From assembly GCA_009777775.1 (NCBI GenBank), contig WRLE01000001.1, forward strand, positions 186,001-250,000: a stretch of 64,000 nt of DNA, written 5' to 3'. Below are positions 54,284 through 62,081 of this stretch, piece after piece; position 1 is the first letter of the stretch; each line of letters starts with the position of its first letter. The DNA comes from Oscillospiraceae bacterium. GTDB lineage: Bacteria > Bacillota > Clostridia > Oscillospirales > Oscillospiraceae. The translations under genes and the position numbers were made by a program. The notes beneath the pieces are model-generated. The model was given only the letters and a program-made list of their open reading frames with translations. It was not told the origin of the DNA and made no database searches.

Positions 54284-55165
54284 TTGAGAGCCATTAGTAG
54301 AGCCATCGAAAGATTTTGTGCAAAGCGTCCGCGCTTTGGCATAAGAAATTTTATGCGGTATGTCATTTTTTTAACCGCTTTTACTTACCTTTTGTTCATG
54401 TTGGACATAGGTAATAGATTTTCCCATTACCTGCTTTTTAACCCTGAAGCAATCTTAAAACGTGGTCAAATTTGGCGGCTGGTAACATGGATTTTTATAC
54501 CAGAAACTTGGAATTTGCTGTACTTAGCCTTGTTTTTGTATTTCTATTATTTTGTTGGAAATGCACTTGAAAGCGAATGGGGTACAGCAAAACTTTCATT
54601 TTATTACATGTTGGGAATTATATTAAACATAATTTTCGGCTTTTTGTGCTGGATTGCTCTTGGTGTTCCTGTGGGTATCACTCCAGGTTATTTGAATATG
54701 TCTTTGTTTTTTGCCTTTGCTGTTCTCTTTCCTGATTATGAATTACTGGTTTTTTTCGTCATACCTGTTAAAGTCAAGTGGCTAGCACTCATAAATGCTT
54801 TTTATTTCCTATACGGTATATATTTTAGAATTTATCTAAAACAATATGCTCTTGCATTGCTCCCAGTTGTTGCTATACTAAATTTTTTCATTATTTGCGG
54901 AAACGACTTGCAAAACCGTGTGCGCCCAGTGAAAGCAAGGGCTCAGTCTGCTACTTCGAGAGATGCTATCAATTTCAGGCGAGCTACAAGACAAAATCAA
55001 ACACAAAATGAATCTGATGATGGAACAGGGTATCGACACAAATGCACTGTATGCAACAAAACCGATGCCGAGCATCCCACATTAGAGTTTCGTTATTGTT
55101 CACGCTGCGAAGGCTATCATTGCTACTGTATCGATCATATTAATAGGCACGAGCATATACGATGA
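54284..55165 (+). CDS. Rhomboid-fold membrane protein without the serine motif, zinc-ribbon tail
   Basis: 293 residues starting at a TTG with GGAGG 7 bases upstream. Six hydrophobic segments (about 27-205) and the Trp-Arg loop (KRGQIWRLVTWIF) match the rhomboid fold. The GxSG catalytic motif is absent: the corresponding stretch is VGITPGYLNMSLFF. The soluble end has CTVCNKTDAEHP..YCSRCEGYHCYC.DH, enough Cys/His for one or two zinc sites. Likely a pseudoprotease that binds clients rather than cutting them. Leads into the propeller gene. Confidence 0.7.
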   Translation: MRAISRAIERFCAKRPRFGIRNFMRYVIFLTAFTYLLFMLDIGNRFSHYLLFNPEAILKRGQIWRLVTWIFIPETWNLLYLALFLYFYYFVGNALESEWGTAKLSFYYMLGIILNIIFGFLCWIALGVPVGITPGYLNMSLFFAFAVLFPDYELLVFFVIPVKVKWLALINAFYFLYGIYFRIYLKQYALALLPVVAILNFFIICGNDLQNRVRPVKARAQSATSRDAINFRRATRQNQTQNESDDGTGYRHKCTVCNKTDAEHPTLEFRYCSRCEGYHCYCIDHINRHEHIR

Positions 55166-55183
55166 GAATGTAAGAACAGCAAA

Positions 55184-57010
55184 GTGGGTTTAGGTATGGG
55201 AAGAAAGAGCGGTATTGGGCAATTTCTTATTGTTGTTTTAATGTTTACCATATTAGTTGGGGTTTTGCTCCACACTAAAGTCACTAACTTTCCATCCCAG
55301 GCAATTGGTAACCAATCCGATGAAAATAATAAAAGTGAGCTATTTCCTGGAGATGGGATATATGCTCCATTTACTTTAAACCCTCGTTATAAAATGCGCA
55401 TTGCTTCAAACTCCAATAGTTCATTAAACGATGATTCTGAAATTAATGGAATCATTGACGATGCTTCTGCCTGGCTGCCCATTTTTGAACCATTTTCGGT
55501 GGAGGAAACCAGTCCCGATTTACTGATTTCCTCCACCGGTATTATGTCTCTAGGACAGCAAGTTAGCGAGTATCTCTTTGAATACCCCATAGATTTTGCT
55601 TATGGATTTGATTATGGGAGTATAGATGGTATCACCACATTTCGAGGAAACAATTTCCGTGACAGTGCTGCATTTGGTTTTGCCGAGATATACAATGGAA
55701 AATTCGGTGGCAGCTGGTTTCGGACAACAAGTAATTACCTATCCCAGGATGAGACCTATTGGTCGGGACATGGTTGGACCGGACAACCATTGATTGTAAA
55801 TTGGTCCCTAGAAACTAGAAGCGCGATGAATATGTACGACTGGGCAAAAGAGCAAGAGTCTCTTGTGGAGGTTGTTTATCCTGCCATGGATGGATACGTC
55901 TATTTCACAGAACTAGAAACTGGGAAACAGACCCGCGAGAATTTATACCTGGGATATACTTTCAAAGGCTCAGGAGCAATCGACCCCAGAGGATATCCCC
56001 TTCTCTATGTGGGAGCAGGCTTTGAAGGTGCGAGTGGTGCTCCTGGAATTTTCATCATTAGTTTAGTTGATGGAACAATTTTGCATTCCTTTGGCAATGG
56101 TGATGGCTTTGCCCCCCGTGCTTGGTATGCAGCTGATGCCGCTCCCCTTATTGACAGTGAAACAGATACGCTCATATATCCCAGCGAAAACGGGATTATA
56201 TATTTCATTAAACTAAATAGCGAATTTGATACTCAGAGCGGTTCATTATCCATAAACCCCGATCCACCGGTAAAATGGCGATATAATGGCAAACGTTCCC
56301 ATGTGGATGGTAAGTTTTGGTTGGGTATGGAAGCAAGCCCAGTCATATGGCGAGGTTATCTTTTCATAGCAGATAATGGCGGACACCTCCTATGTCTTGA
56401 CATTAACAAGCTCGAATTAGTATGGGTGCGAGACATCCTCGACGATACCAATTGCTCTCCTGTTTTAGCGCTTGAAGATGGTCAACCATTTATATATATT
56501 AGCACCTCATTCCACAGTGATTGGCGAGCTTCCGCTGATTCCTCCGCAGTGGTACCCATATGGAAAATCGATGCACGAACTGGAGAAACCGTCTGGCAAG
56601 TAGATTATACATGCAGAACCATGACCGAAGTATCTGGTGGTGTCCAAGGCACGATAGCCACGGGTAAATATAATTTAGATAATTTAGTCTTTGTACCCAT
56701 GGCAAGAACCCCAAACAGTTATGGAGGCATTTTGGCTGCCATTGATAAATATACTGGTCAGATTGTCTGGGAATACAGCACTTCATATTATAGCTGGAGT
56801 TCACCTGTTTGCTTTTATGACCAAAACAACAAAGGGTATATAATTTATTGTACAGCAAATGGGTATATGTATATGCTAGATGGTGAAAGCGGAGAGCTTT
56901 TGGATACCTTCTTTTTAGGTGGTCTAACAGAGGCTTCTCCAGCGATATATAATAACACCATCGTAATAGGCACTAGAGACATGAGAATTTGGGGCATAAC
57001 TCTCATATAA
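55184..57010 (+). CDS. PQQ-like beta-propeller protein, membrane-anchored
   Basis: 608 residues. An N-terminal hydrophobic anchor (about 12-30, GQFLIVVLMFTILVGVLL) is followed by a ~130-residue linker and a PQQ-binding-like eight-blade propeller; typical blade pieces are DARTGETVWQVDYTC, DKYTGQIVWEYSTS, DINKLELVWVRDIL and DGESGELLDTF. Probably an outside-facing scaffold or sensor. The GTG at 55184 is used here; an ATG at 55196 is an alternative with a weak AGG site. Follows the rhomboid-like gene by 18 bases, so they are likely co-expressed. Confidence 0.8.
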   Translation: MGLGMGRKSGIGQFLIVVLMFTILVGVLLHTKVTNFPSQAIGNQSDENNKSELFPGDGIYAPFTLNPRYKMRIASNSNSSLNDDSEINGIIDDASAWLPIFEPFSVEETSPDLLISSTGIMSLGQQVSEYLFEYPIDFAYGFDYGSIDGITTFRGNNFRDSAAFGFAEIYNGKFGGSWFRTTSNYLSQDETYWSGHGWTGQPLIVNWSLETRSAMNMYDWAKEQESLVEVVYPAMDGYVYFTELETGKQTRENLYLGYTFKGSGAIDPRGYPLLYVGAGFEGASGAPGIFIISLVDGTILHSFGNGDGFAPRAWYAADAAPLIDSETDTLIYPSENGIIYFIKLNSEFDTQSGSLSINPDPPVKWRYNGKRSHVDGKFWLGMEASPVIWRGYLFIADNGGHLLCLDINKLELVWVRDILDDTNCSPVLALEDGQPFIYISTSFHSDWRASADSSAVVPIWKIDARTGETVWQVDYTCRTMTEVSGGVQGTIATGKYNLDNLVFVPMARTPNSYGGILAAIDKYTGQIVWEYSTSYYSWSSPVCFYDQNNKGYIIYCTANGYMYMLDGESGELLDTFFLGGLTEASPAIYNNTIVIGTRDMRIWGITLI

Positions 57011-57019
57011 ATAAAAGTA

Positions 57020-57062
57020 AAAAAACTAGCCAAACCTTAATATGGCATGGCTAGTTATTTTA
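57020..57062 (+). terminator. Terminator after the propeller gene (possibly bidirectional)
   Basis: AACTAGCCA / TGGCTAGTT stem with a 15-base loop, A-run before and TATTTTA after; it may also stop the rpsU transcript coming from the other side. Confidence 0.75.
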
Positions 57063-57107
57063 TCATGCTTTAGCAAAATTGCTAGTGCGATGGCTGTAAA
57101 CTGATCA

Positions 57108-57293
57108 TCAGTTGTATCTTTTGTTTTTGTTTTTGCGAGCTGCTTCGGACTTCTTTCGACGCTTCACGCTGGGACTTTGATAATACTCTTTCTTTCTCAA
57201 ATCCGAGAGTACGCCTGACTTGGCACAATTCCGCTTGAATCTTTTCAAAGCGCTGTCCAGAGACTCGTTATCTTTTACATGGACTTCTGACAT
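57108..57293 (-). CDS. rpsU: Ribosomal protein S21
   Basis: 61 residues, normal S21 length: [45 protein letters not shown], then a very basic tail. Strong GGAGGGAGG site before the ATG. Single gene between a terminator and the DUF1836 gene. Confidence 0.95.
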   Translation of the reverse strand: MSEVHVKDNESLDSALKRFKRNCAKSGVLSDLRKKEYYQSPSVKRRKKSEAARKNKNKRYN

Positions 57294-57473
57294 TTACTTC
57301 CCTCCCTCCGATTCGCGCCGCAACTGCAATAAAGTGGCTGTTGCACGAGATATTATAGGGCTACTATCCATTATTGTCAACATTAATTCGGTAATTTTTT
57401 CTAATTAAATGGTTTTTATGCTTTTGAAACTGGATATAATGAATATTTCATTGTATAGCCTTTAGTATCATCT

Positions 57474-58409
57474 TTAATCTCGCCTAAAGTACAATGGTCT
57501 TTGAGGTTGGGTCTGGGTTTCATCTCCATCTTGCTTTTCAGCTTCGTCTTCTTTTTCCGAAGCTATTACTGGCATTGATTCTTCCTTTTCGCTTTCGTCC
57601 TCATCTTTTGAATCATCGACCTGCTCGTTTTCTTCATTTTGAGCCAAATCCCACTCCCTAAGCGCTTGTGCTATTGTTTTTCTGTTTTCGTCTGCTGCAG
57701 TGGCTTGCGAGTCTTCTTGAACCGCTTTTTCCTTGCTTGGCTCTGAAATGACATTGCATAATGTTACATCAGAAATATTAATTGCACTCGATGACTCTAA
57801 GATAAGGTCGGACTCACTAATGCTGTCTGGATTCTCAAGCTCGTTAATAACTTGCTCCATCATGGTTTCCGTACGTCGTTTCACATCGGTACATACACAA
57901 GCATAAATCATTACAGCTAAAGCTTTGCGGATTCTGAAACGCCCATATAAATCATCATGGTCGAAATCAGCAATAACAGTTTCCACGACAGCTTCTACGC
58001 CGCTTTGGGATAAATCATCTGCTTGTCCCAATCTCTGTAACGCTTGACTGAGATAATCGTAAAGCTTGCTTTCCTTAATGATAGCTTTCTTGCCATCATC
58101 GCTGCCATTAACATATGACATCAATAATGCGATATGCTCTAGCTTGATACAATCCTTTAAGGCATTTATTATGAGTATCCTTGCAACATGGACATCCTCG
58201 TATTTTTTTCCTTTTGGATGTGCCACCCAGCCCCGTTTTACCCAGTTTTGGATAGTTGACCCTTCTAATCCGGTCACAGCGCAAACCTGAGATAAGCTCA
58301 ATCCGCCGGTCGCTTCTAAAAGCATGGCTATTTTAGCAAAGCTTCTTTCGCCATAGGTAGATTGCGATGACATCGACTCGGGCAGTGGCTTTACTTGATT
58401 GTCTACCAT
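57474..58409 (-). CDS. DUF1836 family putative regulator
   Basis: 311 residues from the ATG at 58409 (AAGGAG 10 bases upstream; the frame reaches 58448). The first half has GGLSLSQVCAVTGLEGSTIQNWVKRGWVAHPKGKKY.. with a helix-turn-helix look, then LIINALKDCIKLEHIALLMSYVNG, the DUF1836 pattern. The second half is a long acidic, disordered tail (EEDS, SEKEDEAEKQDGDE). DUF1836 proteins are thought to be transcriptional regulators; target not visible. Confidence 0.8.
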   Translation of the reverse strand: MVDNQVKPLPESMSSQSTYGERSFAKIAMLLEATGGLSLSQVCAVTGLEGSTIQNWVKRGWVAHPKGKKYEDVHVARILIINALKDCIKLEHIALLMSYVNGSDDGKKAIIKESKLYDYLSQALQRLGQADDLSQSGVEAVVETVIADFDHDDLYGRFRIRKALAVMIYACVCTDVKRRTETMMEQVINELENPDSISESDLILESSSAINISDVTLCNVISEPSKEKAVQEDSQATAADENRKTIAQALREWDLAQNEENEQVDDSKDEDESEKEESMPVIASEKEDEAEKQDGDETQTQPQRPLYFRRD

Positions 58410-58663
58410 AGAAATCAAACTCCTTTTGGTATTTGGATTTAAAAGCACTGCTGTATAGTATTAGTCATTATATCATGGGTTCGTGTGACCCTCAATATAT
58501 TCATCGACATTTTTAGCAAATGCTTTAGCGATTTCGCAATATTTGTCAAGATTTAAATGAATTTTTCATCATTTCGATAAATCGCCTTAATCCAGTTGTC
58601 TTTTTAATTATGCATATACTATCTTATTTACCTATAATAATCAATATAATAATCAAGATAGAA

Positions 58664-58694
58664 ATAAAAAGGGCAGAAATTCTGCCCCTTTTAT
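58664..58694 (-). terminator. Terminator of the rplJ-rplL operon
   Basis: Minus strand: AAAAGGGGCAGAA, loop, TTCTGCCCTTTTT, 16 bases after the rplL stop. Confidence 0.85.
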
Positions 58695-58709
58695 CGTTTT
58701 AGTCGATTT

Positions 58710-59090
58710 TTATTGAATTTCAACTGTTGCGCCAGCACCAACAAGCTTTTCTTTGAGCTCGTTTGCCTCGTCTTGGCTGATGTCTTCTTTAATCTTAACT
58801 GGTACTGATTCAACCAATGCTTTTGCTTCGGCAAGTCCTAGTCCGGTGATTGCACGAACTTCCTTGATGACTTTTACTTTTTCTTCGCCGAAACTGGTCA
58901 TCATAAGGTCGAATTCGGTTTTTTCTTCAGCGGCGGCGGTAGCAGCACCAGCACCAGCTGCTGGAGCAGCTGCCATTGCAGCAGCAGATACGCCAAATAC
59001 TTCCTCGAGAGCTTTTACCAATTCGGATAGCTCGATTACTGTTAAAGATTGAATTTCGTCGATTAATGTGGTAAGTTTTTCGCTAGCCAT
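58710..59090 (-). CDS. rplL: Ribosomal protein L7/L12
   Basis: 126 residues. N-terminal dimerisation part ([28 protein letters not shown]), an Ala-rich hinge ([16 protein letters not shown]), and the C-terminal factor-binding domain ([33 protein letters not shown]). Recruits translation factors. 39 bases after rplJ. Confidence 0.97.
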   Translation of the reverse strand: MASEKLTTLIDEIQSLTVIELSELVKALEEVFGVSAAAMAAAPAAGAGAATAAAEEKTEFDLMMTSFGEEKVKVIKEVRAITGLGLAEAKALVESVPVKIKEDISQDEANELKEKLVGAGATVEIQ

Positions 59091-59129
59091 ATGTAATTAT
59101 ACCTCCATAATTATATTTGTAATAGTTAA

Positions 59130-59942
59130 TTATTCCTCAGAACTGTCTTCAGCATTATCTTCGTTTTCGGTGTCATCATCAGATGTATCTGATTCTTCAG
59201 TAGTCTCTTCCGCTGTGTCATCCGCATTAGCTTCAGCTGCTACATTATCTTCTGCAGTGGCTTCTACTTCTGCTTGTTCAGTCGTTTCCTGAGCGTCTTC
59301 TTCAGCCTCTGCTTCTGAAGCAACTTCCTCAGTAGCTTCCGCAGTTGCTTCTGCAGTAGCTTCCTCAGCAGTCTCCTCAGTAGCTTCCGCAGTCGTTTCA
59401 TCTTCATTCACAGCTGTGGCCTCATCAGGCTGGGAGTTGCTATCTTCGTTGTTGTCTTTTTCAGCAGCAGCACCGACAACCATGGCGAGACTGGCGATGG
59501 GAGCCAACATTGTTCCGAGCAATTGCGCTTGCAAGGTCTTTAATGGTGGAATCAGAGCCATTGTAAGCACTTCCTCTATGGATAGTACCTTTCCATCCAT
59601 AAATCCGCCTTTGATTTCAAAATAACCTTGAAATTTATCAGCAAACTCTTTCACAACCCTGGCAGGAGCTATTGGGTCATCATTGCTGATAGCGAGTGAT
59701 GTGGTGCCATTGAGTATAGGGTCAAGCTCCTCTAGACCGACTTTATTAATGGCAAATCGCATCAAAGTGTTTTTAATAACGGTATACTGCACATTTGCTT
59801 CCCGCATTTTTACACGCATTTCTGTGTCATCATTGACATTTATACCAGAATAGTCGACAAATACGCCAGCAAGGCTGGAAAGCTTTTCGACAAGCTCTTC
59901 AACGACAGACATTTTTTCATTGAGAACCTTTTCATTTGGCAT
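59130..59942 (-). CDS. rplJ: Ribosomal protein L10 with a ~105-residue acidic tail
   Basis: 270 residues from the ATG at 59942 (GAGGAGG upstream; a GTG at 59954 is in frame). Residues 1-165 are ordinary L10: VVEELVEKLSSLAGVFVDYSGIN, VIKNTLMRFA, the L7/L12-binding helices near the end. From about residue 166 the protein continues as a Glu/Ala/Thr/Asp low-complexity tail (AEATEETAEEATAEATAE-like), absent from usual L10 (~170 aa). First gene of the rplJ-rplL operon, under an L10 leader. Confidence 0.95.
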   Translation of the reverse strand: MPNEKVLNEKMSVVEELVEKLSSLAGVFVDYSGINVNDDTEMRVKMREANVQYTVIKNTLMRFAINKVGLEELDPILNGTTSLAISNDDPIAPARVVKEFADKFQGYFEIKGGFMDGKVLSIEEVLTMALIPPLKTLQAQLLGTMLAPIASLAMVVGAAAEKDNNEDSNSQPDEATAVNEDETTAEATEETAEEATAEATAEATEEVASEAEAEEDAQETTEQAEVEATAEDNVAAEANADDTAEETTEESDTSDDDTENEDNAEDSSEE

Positions 59943-59959
59943 AATATCTTTCACCTCCT

Positions 59960-60080
59960 CATGCTATTTTTCAAGGGATAAAAAAATCCCCTGCGCTCAA
60001 AGCGCAAGGAAATAGCAAGCAAAGCCTATGCTATCCTCGGCAGGATTTACGGACTAGCCACCTGCTGTCTTTGGAACGCT
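59960..60080 (-). ncRNA. Ribosomal protein L10 leader
   Basis: On the minus strand, between the promoter and rplJ: GACAGCAGGT..TAAATCCTGCCGAGGAT is the conserved L10-binding core (kink-turn and bulge), followed by CCTTGCGCT / AGCGCAGGGG and a run of seven T (59981-60009), an intrinsic attenuator. L10(L12)4 binding here represses the operon in other Firmicutes. Confidence 0.85.
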
Positions 60081-60085
60081 GATAG

Positions 60086-60114
60086 ACATTATCAAATAAA
60101 TATTAATTTGTCAA
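60086..60114 (-). promoter_or_regulatory. Promoter of the L10 leader and rplJ-rplL
   Basis: Minus strand: TTGACA, 17 bases, TAATGT; a start site near 60079 gives a leader of about 140 bases. Confidence 0.75.
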
Positions 60115-60121
60115 TAGATAA

Positions 60122-60150
60122 TTGAAATTTCTGTTGATAGAAGCTATATA
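60122..60150 (+). promoter_or_regulatory. Promoter of the glycosylase-acetyltransferase pair
   Basis: TTGAAA, 17 bases, TATATA, with TATAAT overlapping two bases later. Back-to-back with the rplJ promoter. Confidence 0.55.
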
Positions 60151-60209
60151 ATCGTGTTAAAGTGTAGGGCATATAATAATATTTATGATGATTGTATGGT
60201 GATATACCG

Positions 60210-60791
60210 ATGACTAACTGGGAAGAGCTGGAATCTGCTTGTGAAACTTGTAAAAATTGCTCGCTTTGGGAGACAAGGAGCAAGCTTGTATTCGGTGTGG
60301 GCAAGTTGTCTGCAGAGGTGCTTTTTATTGGTGAGGGACCAGGAGAAAACGAGGATTTGGAAGGTGAACCTTTTGTTGGGAGGGCTGGTAAGCTACTTGA
60401 TGATATGCTTCGTATTATAAATCTTGACAGAGAGAAAAACACTTATATTGCAAATATAGTTAAATGCCGACCTCCTAAAAATCGTGACCCATTACCTGAA
60501 GAAAGGGAAGCATGTAAACCTTGGCTGTCTGCTCAAATTTCCTTAATTATGCCCAAAATAGTTGTTTGTTTAGGTAGAATTGCAGCGATTGAAATGATAG
60601 ATCAGAGCTTTAAAGTAACTCAAGACCACGGGAAATGGTACGATATTGATGGTGTCAAATATATGGGTTTATTCCATCCAGCCGCTTTGCTTCGTGACCC
60701 AAATCGTAGACCTGAAACCTTTCTAGACTTAAAAGAGCTGGAGAGAGTGATTAAAGAAATATGTAACGATACATATGGAGGAGATAAATGA
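60210..60791 (+). CDS. Family 4 uracil-DNA glycosylase (iron-sulfur)
   Basis: 193 residues from the ATG at 60210 (GGTGA 7 bases upstream; the frame can start at 60192). Cluster cysteines: C14 and C17 near the N-terminus (CETCKNCSLW), and two more in VKCRPPKNRDPLPEEREACKPW. The active-site motif is GEGPGENEDLEGEPFVG and the C-terminal motif is GLFHPAALLRDP. Removes uracil from DNA. Coupled to the next gene by a 4-base overlap. Confidence 0.93.
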   Translation: MTNWEELESACETCKNCSLWETRSKLVFGVGKLSAEVLFIGEGPGENEDLEGEPFVGRAGKLLDDMLRIINLDREKNTYIANIVKCRPPKNRDPLPEEREACKPWLSAQISLIMPKIVVCLGRIAAIEMIDQSFKVTQDHGKWYDIDGVKYMGLFHPAALLRDPNRRPETFLDLKELERVIKEICNDTYGGDK

Positions 60792-61693
60792 GTAATACCA
60801 CGCGTTTTGCCACAAATGAAGACATAGATGATCTTCGGCATATCTGGAAAACCGTTTTCGCAGATTCCGATGAACTGATAAATGCTTTTTTAGATATTTA
60901 TTTCAGCTCCCATTCGACGATTATTACGCAAATGGATAATATTACAGCAGCAGCTGGATATATTATTCCTGTGGGCGAGTTAGCGTCTAGAGATATTAAA
61001 ATCCCCTGTGCAATGATTTATTCTATGGCTGTGCTACCTGAATTTCGGGGAAAAGGTTTAGGAAACGCAGTTGTGAATGAGCTTATTTCTTCAGGGCACG
61101 CTGCTGGCTTTCCCGCAGTGGTGCTATGTCCCACAAGTGATGATTTATTTTCGTACTATAGCAGCAGAACTCCCTTGACGGATTTTTTTTATGTTGGCGA
61201 AAAGCTCTATACGAAAACATTTGGAGAAGAAGATGATTCAGTTTTAGAACAAATAACATCAATCGAATATTTGAAACTGAGAGAAAAGGCTCTGAGCGCT
61301 GTCCCCCATATTGCTTTTGATGATAATTCCTTGAAATATCAAAGTTATATATTAAGCCAATATGGAGGCGGCTATTATATGGTAGATACATCGGGCGAAA
61401 TTTCATGTATTCTAGTGGAAAGGCAAAGTGAAGATACAGTTTGGATAAAGGAATTATATGGTGAAAATATCAAAGAACAATCAATAGTTAATGCAGTGGC
61501 GAAACTGTATCCAGCTTCATCATATCTCATTAGAACAGTAGCAAAAAAAACAGGAACAGAAAATGACCTGCGAAGGTTTGGTATGCTTGCCTTTGACAGT
61601 AGCACCATAGCAATTACGGAATCGATGGATTCCCTTTTATTTAAACTGGAGTCTTCGCCAATTTACCCTTTATATGGCTTAGCCTTTGATTGA
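60788..61693 (+). CDS. GNAT-family N-acetyltransferase
   Basis: 301 residues. The acetyl-CoA site is in YSMAVLPEFRGKGLGNAVVNELISSG (the R/QxxGxG/A loop). The N-terminal half is the GNAT fold; the C-terminal ~150 residues have a second, weakly similar alpha/beta region as in Eis-like two-domain acetyltransferases. Substrate unknown. ATG overlaps the glycosylase stop. Confidence 0.85.
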   Translation: MSNTTRFATNEDIDDLRHIWKTVFADSDELINAFLDIYFSSHSTIITQMDNITAAAGYIIPVGELASRDIKIPCAMIYSMAVLPEFRGKGLGNAVVNELISSGHAAGFPAVVLCPTSDDLFSYYSSRTPLTDFFYVGEKLYTKTFGEEDDSVLEQITSIEYLKLREKALSAVPHIAFDDNSLKYQSYILSQYGGGYYMVDTSGEISCILVERQSEDTVWIKELYGENIKEQSIVNAVAKLYPASSYLIRTVAKKTGTENDLRRFGMLAFDSSTIAITESMDSLLFKLESSPIYPLYGLAFD

Positions 61694-61962
61694 TAAAAAC
61701 GAATTGTTTAAGTAACTTCAAGCATCACTACTTCCCTACTCCCTTCCTAAAACTATAAGTAAGCATATACGACTTTGAACAAAATTAATATTTTCTGCAA
61801 TCTCTAGATTTTATTTTATCAAACAAAAAAACTTCAAAAATGTTAAAAACTTAATATTTTTGAAATATTTAAATGTATATTACTTAACAACTAATTGTTA
61901 TTATCATATTGCAGGGTCGCTAAAATTCTTTTTTTTCATTTTATTATCCTCATAATCTGTTT
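61694..61962. other. AT-rich gap before a strong terminator
   Basis: 270 bases with no plausible frame. It ends in a strong plus-strand terminator, so it is either a long 3' UTR of the acetyltransferase transcript or contains a small RNA. Confidence 0.4.
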
Positions 61963-62000
61963 GGTAAATGGGAGTCGCAAGACTCCCATTTACCTTTTTT
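61963..62000 (+). terminator. Strong rho-independent terminator
   Basis: Perfect 14-bp stem GGTAAATGGGAGTC / GACTCCCATTTACC with a GCAA tetraloop, then six T. Confidence 0.93.
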
Positions 62001-62081
62001 ATTTTGCATATTTCATGTTTTACATATATAATTGTTAGACGAAAAGATATACCCCAAGTATTTAGCAAAGGAAGTTATTAG

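Noticed and set aside
58753-59292. Plus-strand Ser/Ala-rich frames opposite rplL and rplJ
   Set aside because: Antisense shadows of the L7/L12 hinge and the L10 acidic tail.
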